From the NCBI GenBank assembly GCA_013215145.1, contig JABSRP010000016.1, forward strand, positions 62,001 to 126,000: a stretch of DNA of 64,000 bases. Direction: 5' to 3'. The position numbers and the translations under genes were made by a program. The notes beneath the pieces are model-generated. The model did no database searches, had not been told where the DNA came from, and worked only from the letters and a program-made list of their open reading frames with translations. Each line of letters opens with the position of its first letter. Within the stretch, counting starts at the first letter, position 1. Positions 26,535 through 35,668 of this stretch are shown here, one piece after another. The DNA comes from Pseudobacteriovorax sp. GTDB lineage: Bacteria > Bdellovibrionota_B > Oligoflexia > Oligoflexales > Oligoflexaceae.

Positions 26535-28154
26535 TTAAAATACAGCTTCGGATTCTTTTCGAATACCCCATGCGGAAGAAAACAAACTACTGTGGTAGAG
26601 GGAACCTGGATGTCTAATATTCACCAACTTTGCATTTAGAATATCTATTTTGGGTCTAATGATAAGTGGTACCATCGGTATATGGGCTTGAAAGGTCTCT
26701 GCAAATTGCTGATAGAGTTGTTGGCGTTTATTGAGGTCGAGCTCTGTTTCTAGTTCATCAAGAACTCTTGAAACAGGAACGTTGTACCAAAAGCCAAAAT
26801 TGAGTCCCTGAAATCCATTGTCCTGCACAGGAATATAATCCCTATGGAAAAGTACTTTTAGATTTGCACCTGGATAAATCTTAGAGGAAAAAAGTGCCAA
26901 ATCTCTGTAGTGACCCTTAGCAATAATTTTTTCTTGAAAGGTTTTTTTGCTTCGATAAGGGCGAAACATAATCTTAATACCTATGTCTCCCAGTTGGCGC
27001 TGAATCACTTTCGCAATGCGTCGCTTAAGAGGACGATCGAGAAATGCTAGTTCAAATTGAAGATCGCTTTCCCGATCTGGGTTGCCATCCTTAGACCATC
27101 CGGAAGACTTTAGAAGGCTCAACGATTTTTCTTTATCACTGGGAATAGGCTGAGCAGATTTGTGATTTGGTAAAAAAGGAGGAAACTTGGGTTTTTCTCC
27201 GTAATTATAGAACGATTCGGCTAAAAGTCGATCGTGATCGATGCCCAAAAGAATTGCTTTTCTGATATTCGTATCCAGAAGAACAGGGTTTTTGAGATTA
27301 ATCTGGAGGATGTCCATAGTCGCGCTCGCATCGGAAAGCACTTTCCATTTCGTGTTCCCTGCTTCTTCGATCAATCGCTTTGAAGCTGAAAAATCAAAGG
27401 TCCCATCAGCTATCCAGTCTATTTTATCTTTTTCCATAAGAGATAAGGCTTGGCTTCTCGTGCCAATCTGTAGGATCTCTATCTGTTTAAACGAATTACC
27501 AGGGCCACGATGCTGCGGGTTTTGGGACAAGACTATCTTTTCAGAGGAGGATTGGGTGATGATGTAAGGGCCGTAGTATAGACCCGAGGCTTTTGAAAGC
27601 AGAGTCAGATTTTTTTCTTCCGATTCGATTCTGGATATATACTTGGGCTTCTTATGAGGTAGCAATGATATCGCAAGAAACTGGAAATAATCACTTCTTT
27701 TTGTCTTGAAGGCGATATCGAAAGCACGAGGGTCTTTTTCATTTACTTCGATCTGAATAAATTCCTGATTAAATCCGCCCATTTCTAAGGATCTATTAAG
27801 GGCGGCTTTCACATCATATCCGGTAACGGGAGTTCCATCGTCCCAGTAAAGGGAATCTAGAATCTTCCATTTTGAACGCATTTTGAATGCGCTTTTTTTA
27901 CGATCCGATATGGTTAGATTCGCATTTTCGAGTGTCGGTATTGACACGCATAAAATACAAACCCAGTTTTTCCGGCTGTCCAATGCGATCATTGGTGGCA
28001 TGACTAAATTTCTAATGAAATGACTTTCGCCGAAGTTTTGGCTAGTGGGGATCACTCTAGTCGCGTCTAGATCAGCTCCAACCCTTAGAGTCTTGCCAAA
28101 TAATACAGAGTTATAGAATACCAGTAAAACAAGTAAATACTTCAACTGTTTCAA
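26535..28154 (-). CDS. Extracellular solute-binding protein family 5 (peptide/nickel type)
   Basis: 539 residues with a signal peptide (KYLLVLLVFYNSVLFGKTLRVG has the pattern). The family 5 framework is present: early VRRG-like strand, WKILDSLYWDDGTPVTGYDVKAAL, then DTNIRKAILLGIDHDRL and a C-terminal QQLYQQFAETFQAHIPMVPLI. Such proteins deliver oligopeptides, dipeptides or nickel to an ABC importer. No permease or ATPase genes are next to it, so it is an orphan in this window. There is no lipobox, so it should be free in the periplasm. It diverges from the CHASE2-cyclase gene. Confidence 0.85.
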   Translation of the reverse strand: MKQLKYLLVLLVFYNSVLFGKTLRVGADLDATRVIPTSQNFGESHFIRNLVMPPMIALDSRKNWVCILCVSIPTLENANLTISDRKKSAFKMRSKWKILDSLYWDDGTPVTGYDVKAALNRSLEMGGFNQEFIQIEVNEKDPRAFDIAFKTKRSDYFQFLAISLLPHKKPKYISRIESEEKNLTLLSKASGLYYGPYIITQSSSEKIVLSQNPQHRGPGNSFKQIEILQIGTRSQALSLMEKDKIDWIADGTFDFSASKRLIEEAGNTKWKVLSDASATMDILQINLKNPVLLDTNIRKAILLGIDHDRLLAESFYNYGEKPKFPPFLPNHKSAQPIPSDKEKSLSLLKSSGWSKDGNPDRESDLQFELAFLDRPLKRRIAKVIQRQLGDIGIKIMFRPYRSKKTFQEKIIAKGHYRDLALFSSKIYPGANLKVLFHRDYIPVQDNGFQGLNFGFWYNVPVSRVLDELETELDLNKRQQLYQQFAETFQAHIPMVPLIIRPKIDILNAKLVNIRHPGSLYHSSLFSSAWGIRKESEAVF

Positions 28155-28282
28155 TAAGTTTTCCTTTCTACTGAAAACTGTTTGCAGCCTTCATTCATCC
28201 TACTACAAAGCGGCTTCCCTGCTAAGTGTTAATCGAGCTCAAAAAGATGAATGATCGTCCGATATTATGAGAGGAGGACCCT

Positions 28283-30667
28283 ATGAATCGAGTCGAGTGG
28301 TTAAAGAAGTCGAATGTGACCTATCGATGGTCATGCGCTGTTTTGGCGTTATGGGTTCTCGGGCTATTTGTTACAACAGAGTTTTCGCTTTTGGAGGAAA
28401 TTGAGTCCAATGTCAGTTTACCGTCGTTCTTTCGGGTGCGTGCGGCACTGGAAAAGAGTCCAAAAATTGATCCAAGGATCAAAGTTTTTGCTATGGATGA
28501 TAATACGGTATCCTGGTTGAATCGACCCAAGTTGTATATGGATGAGTGGGCTCAGATCTTTCATACCTTAGATCGAAAAAAGGTGAAGGGAGTTTTTGTC
28601 GATGGGATGTTTAGTATGGCGAGAACATCACCCGGTAAAAAAACCTCTGGTTGGAAAAAAATCAACGATCTGAATAAGCTGAAAACTCCTATTTTTGCAG
28701 GCTCATTTCCAGCTGCACAAAAAATTCCGCATCGTAAGCCTTTAGATTTGAGTAAAAATTCCTATCGCGTCTCACGCTATATGATGACAAAAGATTTGGC
28801 TCAGTCTAAATCAGTTCAACTTAGATACCTCGATAAACTTGGGTTTAAATCAAGCAAGACAAACCTTGTTTATGGGCCAGATCCAAAAATACGTGATCAC
28901 TTTAGTGGAATAGGTCACATACTGTACACTGGAAAAGGCACTTTCTATCCGTTCATGCGTCTTAGTCATGCTAAGATTTTGCCTCATATTATGATATTTG
29001 CCGACGAATCACCGCGGTTTCATCAAGGTAACCTGTATCTTAACAAGACCAAAGTCCCCATTAACGATGATGGCTCAACCTATATTAACTTTTCTGAATA
29101 TCGTGAATATCTTAGGCATCTCATGCCTTTGAGGTTACTTCTAGATAAAAAAACCATCAATGCGACTTTGGCAAATATATCTTCCGAAGATATCGTCTAT
29201 ATAATGCCAGCTTTTTATAGTGGGAACACAGATTTTAAACTGACACCGTTCGGAAATCGACCTGCTGGATTTGCTCATTTATCAGTTTTAAACAGCATTC
29301 TAATTAAAGAATGGTTAACAGGGAAAGATATTCATCTGATAGGAATCATTCTGGTGGCCGTCGCGGGGGCCATAACAGGTACTCTGTCATCAGCATTGGT
29401 CTTTGGTCTGATACTGATTGCAGTGCCTATATTTTGGTTGCTAGCGTGTATGTATCTGTTTGCCAGCGCGAACATGGTTCTACCATTATTTATCCCCGTA
29501 GTTTCCTTCTGTGGTCCACTTCTGACATTTTTTATCGAAAAAAATCGTGTTGCAGAAAAAAAATCTGAGTATCTTAAAGCCTCACTGGACGGAAGCGTGA
29601 GCCCTGAGAATCTGAATAGTCTCGCTAAGGTTCCCCAAAAACTTAACCTCGAGGCACGGGAGCGTGTTGTGACCGTTATGTTCATAGATGTCGTTGGATT
29701 TTCTTTGTTGGCCGAAAATCAGTTGCCTCGCATTGCTTTCGATAGTTTGAAGAAGGTATTGTCTGAAATCGCAGAACGGGTACATTCTCACGGTGGAATC
29801 GTGAATCGTAATCTGGGTGACGGCTTGCTCTGCTTTTTTGGCTATTCTCTAGATCGCGATGAGTCAACTTTTGATCACGCAGAAAGAGCTGTTGCTTGTG
29901 CTATCGAAATTCAAAAATTTAATGTGCCCAAGACCATCGAAGACTATCGGAAGGGAGAACCGGTATACCCTCTTCGCATTGGAATCAACACATCTTCAGT
30001 TTTTTTAGGCGATATTGGTACAGGAAATCGGTTAGACTTTACTATTGTAGGTAATGGTGTCAATTATGCTAAAAGACTTGAAGGGGCCTGTACTAAAAAT
30101 TGTGTGATGCTTGGTAGTACGACACGAGAACTTATAGAACCGTTGGGGTTAACAAGAAACGGCCTATTAAAGAGATTGATTGAAATCAAGCATTATGAAG
30201 ACTTGATTGAGGCGTGGGAATACGATCCGTTTCACGATAATCCGAGGTTGCGCTTGGAAGCCGAAGAAGTCCATAAGGAGTCTAGTCAACAGGCTCGCGT
30301 GGAAAAACGATGGCAAGTCGATCGATCTGATAATGTGATCGCTGTCACTAGTGTCGGAGTCGGTGAGTTGATCAACTTTTCCAACACGGGACTTAGTATC
30401 AAGCTTCCAAACATCCTCGTAAAGGGTGCTATTTTTAAATTAGGACTGGATTCTTTAGATGGTACCCTGAGAGAGAAACTTCAAAAAGAAAACCTGAGTG
30501 AGTTGCTTGTTGAAGTAAGATGGAGCTATTTAGATGGTAAAGATGCGATGCATGGAGTGCAGTTTCGAGACATTGATGCCGAGAAAACTAACTTTATCAC
30601 GCAGCTGTTATGTGAATATTGTCTTCATATTCATCACGGCGAAAGAAGTGACAAAAATCCTGCTTAA
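28283..30667 (+). CDS. CHASE2 sensor - class III cyclase - PilZ protein
   Basis: 794 residues. One helix (about 18-34), then an external CHASE2-type sensor (about 40-340), three helices (351-418), a class III nucleotide cyclase (about 460-620) and a C-terminal PilZ domain (about 670-775). Cyclase metal aspartates D469 (MFIDVVGFS) and D513 (NLGDG) and the D585-F-T block fit an adenylate cyclase. PilZ shows the c-di-GMP contacts R672-x-x-x-R676 and N698-x-S-x-x-G703. The protein could therefore make cAMP in response to an outside signal while reading c-di-GMP. The start has AGAGGAGG 8 bases before ATG. The next gene overlaps its last 20 bases. Confidence 0.88.
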   Translation: MNRVEWLKKSNVTYRWSCAVLALWVLGLFVTTEFSLLEEIESNVSLPSFFRVRAALEKSPKIDPRIKVFAMDDNTVSWLNRPKLYMDEWAQIFHTLDRKKVKGVFVDGMFSMARTSPGKKTSGWKKINDLNKLKTPIFAGSFPAAQKIPHRKPLDLSKNSYRVSRYMMTKDLAQSKSVQLRYLDKLGFKSSKTNLVYGPDPKIRDHFSGIGHILYTGKGTFYPFMRLSHAKILPHIMIFADESPRFHQGNLYLNKTKVPINDDGSTYINFSEYREYLRHLMPLRLLLDKKTINATLANISSEDIVYIMPAFYSGNTDFKLTPFGNRPAGFAHLSVLNSILIKEWLTGKDIHLIGIILVAVAGAITGTLSSALVFGLILIAVPIFWLLACMYLFASANMVLPLFIPVVSFCGPLLTFFIEKNRVAEKKSEYLKASLDGSVSPENLNSLAKVPQKLNLEARERVVTVMFIDVVGFSLLAENQLPRIAFDSLKKVLSEIAERVHSHGGIVNRNLGDGLLCFFGYSLDRDESTFDHAERAVACAIEIQKFNVPKTIEDYRKGEPVYPLRIGINTSSVFLGDIGTGNRLDFTIVGNGVNYAKRLEGACTKNCVMLGSTTRELIEPLGLTRNGLLKRLIEIKHYEDLIEAWEYDPFHDNPRLRLEAEEVHKESSQQARVEKRWQVDRSDNVIAVTSVGVGELINFSNTGLSIKLPNILVKGAIFKLGLDSLDGTLREKLQKENLSELLVEVRWSYLDGKDAMHGVQFRDIDAEKTNFITQLLCEYCLHIHHGERSDKNPA

Positions 30668-31886
30668 TCCGCTCTTCTTAGCGATTATCATGTTTTCTGG
30701 ATTGGATCTTTACGCTTGCCCCATCTTTTTTCACGCCTATCAGCTCGATCGGAACATCGGCAAAGAAAACATTCAGCGTAATACCTTGAGTTTCTATGTT
30801 TTGGATGCGGCCAATAAAACTTGGCATAGACAGCCTTTACAAATAAATGCTGTTGATAAATTCGGAAATATAGATTTTGATTCAAAATTCCATGGTCCAG
30901 AATTTGAATTGAATCACTTTGATCGATTGGCGATTGCAAAGAATAGTCTAACTACGACTCGCTGGAAAAAGAGTAAAAATAAACCATGTGACTCAAAAAA
31001 AGTCTATGAAATCTCTATTTCGGGGAAATATGGTTACATATTTCAATGCAAAAAAGCTTTGGAACCTGAATCCTATTTAATAGACTATGATGAGAAGAAT
31101 AGAACAGTCTTCTCTCCTCGTTATACTTATATACATGATGATTCAAATCATCTTAGTTTTACCAAGATTAAGTTTAAGCAAAAGAAAAAGTCTATCCAGG
31201 ATTTGGTGGCATTTGATGCTGAACAGCTTATTTTCGCTGATGTGAAAAATTTTTTTTCCATGAGTTTTCGGGCTGACGATGTGAGTGCTACTTTACAAAA
31301 AAAAATTGACGGTCAGCTTGGAATGATCGGTTTACTTCAATTTTATCTTAGAATTCTTTTTTTTAAAATTGAGTTGGCCTTAACACCTGAAGTGCAGTTC
31401 TACGAAGAGTCTATTTTTATGCCCATGAGCCTGTTTTCGCCGGTTGATGCAAAGAAATACCTCAACGAAGGTAGTGGAATATTTTATTCTTGGAAGTCTC
31501 CTGAAGATATTAAATGGTTTCCTAGTCAGAAAAATATACCCTTTTATGCCGGAAAATCTAAATTTCATAAAATGGACAAAACCTACTGTAGAGGCCGTAG
31601 ATGTTTTTTTGAGCTCACCGGGCTGGTTGGCGAAGAGATGGTAACTCTTAGTTTTTCGATTGATCGAAGTCTGGCAAATCTAAACTTCTATCCTCAGTTT
31701 ATTACCGACTTCTCCGGAGTCAATAAAATCTATGATCGTAAAATTAGCAAATCTCCAGAGAAACGTATGGGTGTGTTTTTTGAGACGTCTTCACTTCCTG
31801 AAGGTAATCACTACTGGGATTTTTGGATCACTTTCTCACAAAATTTAAGAGGTTGCCAGCTCAGGCCTAGAATAGTAAAACTCTAG
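30648..31886 (+). CDS. Exported protein of unknown function coupled to the CHASE2-cyclase
   Basis: About 412 residues. The most likely start is GTG at 30648, inside the last 20 bases of the cyclase gene, giving VTKILLNPLFLAIIMFSG as signal peptide, then LYAC, a weak lipobox. An ATG at 30690 is an alternative but would shorten the signal. The mature part is rich in lysine and aromatic residues and has four further cysteines (KKPCDSKK, FQCKKAL, TYCRGRRCF). I recognise no family. The overlap suggests co-regulation with the cyclase, and a periplasmic partner that feeds the CHASE2 sensor is one possible inference. Confidence 0.7.
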   Translation: MTKILLNPLFLAIIMFSGLDLYACPIFFHAYQLDRNIGKENIQRNTLSFYVLDAANKTWHRQPLQINAVDKFGNIDFDSKFHGPEFELNHFDRLAIAKNSLTTTRWKKSKNKPCDSKKVYEISISGKYGYIFQCKKALEPESYLIDYDEKNRTVFSPRYTYIHDDSNHLSFTKIKFKQKKKSIQDLVAFDAEQLIFADVKNFFSMSFRADDVSATLQKKIDGQLGMIGLLQFYLRILFFKIELALTPEVQFYEESIFMPMSLFSPVDAKKYLNEGSGIFYSWKSPEDIKWFPSQKNIPFYAGKSKFHKMDKTYCRGRRCFFELTGLVGEEMVTLSFSIDRSLANLNFYPQFITDFSGVNKIYDRKISKSPEKRMGVFFETSSLPEGNHYWDFWITFSQNLRGCQLRPRIVKL

Positions 31887-31917
31887 GGAATAAGCCATTA
31901 CCCCCGGTTTCCGGTTT

Positions 31918-32184
31918 TTGAGGCGACCATTGTCTAGTAAAATTAGCGAGATAGTAAAATTTTTAGTTCATATTCTGCCCATAGCTGTGCTGTTGGCAGG
32001 TAGGCCTTATCTGGCCGTTGCTGCATTACTATTTGTCATTTGTGCTTATGTGAAGGTAAAGAAGTTGAGCTTGACGATTTCTGAGTCAAAGGCAAAGACA
32101 AAGGAAATTGATCCGTCGCTGCTTAAGGCGAGAGCCAGATGGCTGGCTCTAACTTACCTTAAGCCCGGGGTTGATCAAGACTAG
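31918..32184 (+). CDS. Small membrane protein (88 aa), TTG start
   Basis: Two short hydrophobic stretches (LVHILPIAVLLAGRPYLAVAALLFVICAYV) close together suggest a membrane hairpin, followed by a charged C-terminal tail. The start codon would be TTG at 31918, with a second TTG at 31930; neither has a strong ribosome site. It sits 31 bases after the cyclase-linked exported protein. Unknown function; the frame is plausible but not certain to be translated. Confidence 0.45.
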   Translation: MRRPLSSKISEIVKFLVHILPIAVLLAGRPYLAVAALLFVICAYVKVKKLSLTISESKAKTKEIDPSLLKARARWLALTYLKPGVDQD

Positions 32185-32216
32185 TATTATTGATGTTTTT
32201 ATTAGTCTTCTTTTAA

Positions 32217-32795
32217 CTAGCCTAAGTTTTTAGCCACGAAATCCCAGTTGACTAGATTCCAAAAGGCTTCGACGTACTTAGGTCGCGCGTTTCTGTAGTC
32301 AACGTAGTAGGCGTGCTCCCAAACATCACAGGTCAAAAGCGGTGTGCTGTCTGTGGTTAAAGGAGTTTCCGCATTCGCCGTTTTGACAATTTCTAGTTTT
32401 CCGCTAGGGTTTTTCGTAAGCCAAGCCCAGCCAGAGCCGAACTGAGTCAATGCTGCTTTCGTAAATTTCTCTTTAAAGTTGGCAAATGAACCAAATGCCG
32501 CATTTATTTCATCGGCTAGCTTCCCGCTTGGCTCTCCACCACCGTTGGGTGCCAGGCAGTGCCAGTAGAACGTGTGGTTCCAAACCTGTGCAGCATTATT
32601 GAAAAGGCCGCCTTCTGAGGTTTTGATGATCTCTTCAAGCGATTTTTCGGCATTTGGCGTGCCTTTTATGGCATCATTGAGTTTCGTCACATATGCATTG
32701 TGGTGTTTTCCATGATGATACTCTAGTGTTTCGGCTGAAATATGAGGACTCAACCCATCCATCGGATACGGAAGTTCTGGTAGTGAAAAGGCCAT
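32217..32795 (-). CDS. sodB: Superoxide dismutase, iron type
   Basis: 192 residues, the same as E. coli SodB within one. Metal ligands line up one place later: H27, H74, D157 and H161. Glutamine 70 in [13 protein letters not shown] is the iron-type position; manganese enzymes carry glutamine near the second block instead. [13 protein letters not shown] is the signature. It converts superoxide to hydrogen peroxide and oxygen in the cytoplasm. AAGGAG stands 7 bases before ATG. It diverges from the amidohydrolase gene. Confidence 0.96.
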   Translation of the reverse strand: MAFSLPELPYPMDGLSPHISAETLEYHHGKHHNAYVTKLNDAIKGTPNAEKSLEEIIKTSEGGLFNNAAQVWNHTFYWHCLAPNGGGEPSGKLADEINAAFGSFANFKEKFTKAALTQFGSGWAWLTKNPSGKLEIVKTANAETPLTTDSTPLLTCDVWEHAYYVDYRNARPKYVEAFWNLVNWDFVAKNLG

Positions 32796-32914
32796 AGTAG
32801 TCTCCTTAAGGTGATTCTAGTAGTCGTTAGCTACAAATATTATTTTGCCGAACATATTTGCGGAAAATAAAGGATTATAGTCTAACGAGGTCTTCAAATT
32901 GTCGAGAGGTTTTC

Positions 32915-34258
32915 ATGAGTAACACGCCACATAATAACCACGATGTTCAGATTTTCGAAAATTTATTATTAATTAAAGATGGTTATGATCAATGTGGGGA
33001 GAGTGCGTTGGCGATTAAGGGAGATAAAATTTTTGCTGTGGGAACAACTGACGAGTTAAGGCATCGCTTTCCTACTGCCCTTAGGCAAAATTACCAGGGA
33101 TATCTTGCCATGCCTGGACTGGTCAATGCACATAGCCATGCGACCATGTCTTTCTTTCGAGGTTTGGGGCACGATCATACATCCGAAGTGGCTTCGGACA
33201 AATCGATGATCGAGGATTTTTTCTTTCCTGCTGAGAAAAAGCTAACCGCTGAATTGACTGCTCCCCTAGCCTACTCCTACCTTGTCGATGGCCTAAAATC
33301 TGGAGTCACCTGTTTTGCCGATGCCTATTTTTTTGCGGACGGCGTTGGGAAAGCAGCAGAAAAAATTGGATTGAAGGCAGCGATAGGCGAGCATCATGCT
33401 GATCTCGGAGGGCCGCTTCCCGCTGGTAAAGACCTATGGGAAAAGACTAAAAAAATGATTGAGTCCTGGCCCTTTAGCGATGACATAAAACCCGTAGTAT
33501 ATGCGCATGCTGCCGATACAATGTCCAAAGACTTTTTAACGGAATTAGCTCATTTCGCACGATCTTATGATTTGCCTTTTCATATGCACCTTTCCCAGAC
33601 GAAAGGAGAGCGGGACAGGGTTAAGCAAAGGGAGGGCGTCTCTCCAGTTGAGTTCGCAGAGTCATGCCGTGCATTGCATCCGCGAAGTCTATTGGTGCAC
33701 CTTTTGAGCGCCGACTCAAATGATTATAAGATCATTGCTGACTCGGGGGCGATTGCTGGCTTGACCCCGACCTCCGAAATTATCTACGAAAGCGCACCGT
33801 CTGTACGAGATATTTGGGATGCAAACATTCCCTTTGTCTTAGGGACCGATTGCGCTGCCTCCTGCGATGGAGCAAATGTGTTGGCAGAAGGTAAGCTGTT
33901 AGCCTTACTACTTGCGATCCAAGGAAGGCGTCCGAGCGGTTTGTTGCAGAAAATATTTGAGTCATTGACTTCGATTCCCAACCAACTATTTGGTTTTCCT
34001 ATGACAGGTAAAATTAGTGAAGGCTATCAGGCTGATATTGTCTTTTTGAAGGAAGATATCTCTGTGGTTCCTCGCTCTGATCTTTTGGTGAATCTTTTTT
34101 ACTCGTTTCAGTCGCGACACGTGAAGCACGTAATGATAAATGGGAATTGGGTATTGAGAGATGGTGAACTAGTTCAGGTGGCGGAGCAAGAATTATTGGC
34201 CGAGTATCAAGCTGCGTTAAAAGAGGTTAAAAAACGGACGGGACTTCCCATACTATAG
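32915..34258 (+). CDS. Amidohydrolase of the MtaD/TrzA/AtzA type
   Basis: 447 residues. Metal-binding H73 and H75 are in NAHSHATMSFFRGLG, a third histidine is in HMHLSQTKGERD, and the late aspartate in LGTDCAASCDG completes the site. Members deaminate 5'-methylthioadenosine, S-adenosylhomocysteine, guanine or chlorinated triazines. The close match of the LGTDCAASCDGANVL and FRGLGHD regions fits the MtaD/SAH deaminase branch best, which would place it in methionine salvage. I chose ATG at 32915 with GAGAGG 6 bases ahead; a longer frame from 32858 has no site. Confidence 0.85.
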   Translation: MSNTPHNNHDVQIFENLLLIKDGYDQCGESALAIKGDKIFAVGTTDELRHRFPTALRQNYQGYLAMPGLVNAHSHATMSFFRGLGHDHTSEVASDKSMIEDFFFPAEKKLTAELTAPLAYSYLVDGLKSGVTCFADAYFFADGVGKAAEKIGLKAAIGEHHADLGGPLPAGKDLWEKTKKMIESWPFSDDIKPVVYAHAADTMSKDFLTELAHFARSYDLPFHMHLSQTKGERDRVKQREGVSPVEFAESCRALHPRSLLVHLLSADSNDYKIIADSGAIAGLTPTSEIIYESAPSVRDIWDANIPFVLGTDCAASCDGANVLAEGKLLALLLAIQGRRPSGLLQKIFESLTSIPNQLFGFPMTGKISEGYQADIVFLKEDISVVPRSDLLVNLFYSFQSRHVKHVMINGNWVLRDGELVQVAEQELLAEYQAALKEVKKRTGLPIL

Positions 34259-34870
34259 TAGAAAATCCCGCACGATACTTGCGGCGACGCCATCAGCTGA
34301 GCTCTTTACCGATGAGTTCAGATTTTCCTCATACAAGATCCAATGGGTTTGCCGATCGGCGATACTGGTAGCTTCGATACTCCCGAATATGCCTCCAAGC
34401 TTATAGGATCGACTGAATAGTCGCTGGCGTGAGGTTAGGTTGACGATTTCTACATCTAAAGTCATATCAAGAACAGCTTCTTGAGTGGTCGTCCCTGCAA
34501 CCCGCATCTCGCGATATTCGAAAGGATCATAAATAGGGCGACCTTCTAGTATCGCATCTCTGTTTCCTTGCTGGTTACCATTCACCGACGGCACTCCGAA
34601 GGGTTTAACTGTAGATTCAGAAAGTGTGAGTAGGACGAGGGCATCAGCTTGAGATTTATCAACAATATAGAGTCTTCCATTCCTAGCGAAAGCACCTTGA
34701 ACGGCCTCCCAAATCAATTGATGAGGCACAACTTCACGACTGGTATCGTAAACGGCTTCGATGGCAATGGATTGGATGCCGGGTGGCGGCTTCATAACGA
34801 TATTGGTGAAGCGATAGGCGCACCCACTTGTTAGTAAGACTAAGATCAGAACTGAGAGAAACTTTCGCAT
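34253..34870 (-). CDS. LptE-like LPS-assembly lipoprotein (probable)
   Basis: 205 residues with the lipobox TSGC (cysteine 17). The early motif YRFTN, PPGIQSIAIEAVYDTSREV and the following EAVQGAFARNGRLYIV resemble the LptE fold, which plugs the LptD barrel and delivers LPS to the outer surface. No lptD gene is adjacent. The C-terminus is longer than in E. coli LptE. The two genes here converge: its stop overlaps the end of the amidohydrolase by 6 bases. The LptE call is probable rather than sure. Confidence 0.65.
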   Translation of the reverse strand: MRKFLSVLILVLLTSGCAYRFTNIVMKPPPGIQSIAIEAVYDTSREVVPHQLIWEAVQGAFARNGRLYIVDKSQADALVLLTLSESTVKPFGVPSVNGNQQGNRDAILEGRPIYDPFEYREMRVAGTTTQEAVLDMTLDVEIVNLTSRQRLFSRSYKLGGIFGSIEATSIADRQTHWILYEENLNSSVKSSADGVAASIVRDFLL

Positions 34871-35141
34871 AACGAGTCCGCTGATTTTTAAGGCTTTCCT
34901 TTATCAAGCACAGTCTAGCAAAAGACAAAGGCGCAGAGCAAACAGTCTTATATTTCCGAGTACTAATTAGAAAGAGTTAGTCTTCTTTGGTTTTGTTTAC
35001 TAAATAGTATCGTTTTTGTGAATATTTTAAGAAATTTTGGTACTTCCTTAATCAATAGGTCTTTTTTACTTGTTATCTTCTTTAGAATCCTTTATTTATG
35101 AAAGTTTTATAGGCTAACGAAACTTACCCCGGGAGATCTTT
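34871..35141. other. AT-rich intergenic region before the STAS-like gene
   Basis: 271 bases separate two divergent genes. The part from 34975 is very AT-rich and holds TTGTTA-like and ATTTAT-like boxes near 35070-35100 but no convincing promoter pair. A GGGAGATC sequence at about 35130-35137 serves as the ribosome site for the gene at 35142. No RNA gene or repeat was seen. Confidence 0.5.
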
Positions 35142-35636
35142 ATGGATTTGGCACCAGAGGTGATAAATGGCGCAGTTGTATTGAATGGAGTTGATATCTG
35201 TTCAACAGGGCCTGACTGTCGTCCTTGCATAGAGCTGGCTGTTGGGGTCCACAATTGGCTTGTAGCTCATGATCTTAAGTACCTGATTGTAGACTTTCAA
35301 GATGAGAAGGAAGTCTGCTCTACGATTCTTACAGAAATTCTTCAGCTTAGAAAACGACTCCCATATCCGTTTATTTTTTGTGGTCTTATGGGGAATCCTA
35401 GAAAAGTATTAACATCTTTTGCTTACAGTGACCATCCTGTGTTTGATGTGCCTGAAGATGCGGTGGCCTATCTGAAAAAGATTAAGCCTGAGTTGCTCAT
35501 CCGTGATCTTTCAAGCATAAGAGAGCACGAACCGATCCCTTGTACTCGTTCGAGAACATATCGCGGTGACGATGCTGAAACAGGAGACGCGTCAGCTAAT
35601 GAGAGCGAGGTAGAAGAAGTCGAAGCCGATCTATAA
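35142..35636 (+). CDS. STAS-like (anti-sigma antagonist type) protein
   Basis: 164 residues. The order of strands and helices (VVLNGVDIC, KYLIVDFQDEKEV, ILTEILQLRKRL, FIFCGLMG, HPVFDVPEDAVAYLKK) matches a STAS fold: beta, alpha, beta, with a final helix before a long acidic tail of about 35 residues (DDAETGDASANESEVEEVEADL pattern). The usual phosphorylated serine region is VCSTILTEI here, with cysteine and threonine rather than DSSG, so classical partner-switch control is doubtful. No anti-sigma kinase is adjacent. The family call is by pattern only. Confidence 0.6.
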   Translation: MDLAPEVINGAVVLNGVDICSTGPDCRPCIELAVGVHNWLVAHDLKYLIVDFQDEKEVCSTILTEILQLRKRLPYPFIFCGLMGNPRKVLTSFAYSDHPVFDVPEDAVAYLKKIKPELLIRDLSSIREHEPIPCTRSRTYRGDDAETGDASANESEVEEVEADL

Positions 35637-35668
35637 TTGGTATCTTGACCGCCCCTACAATGACTGAA

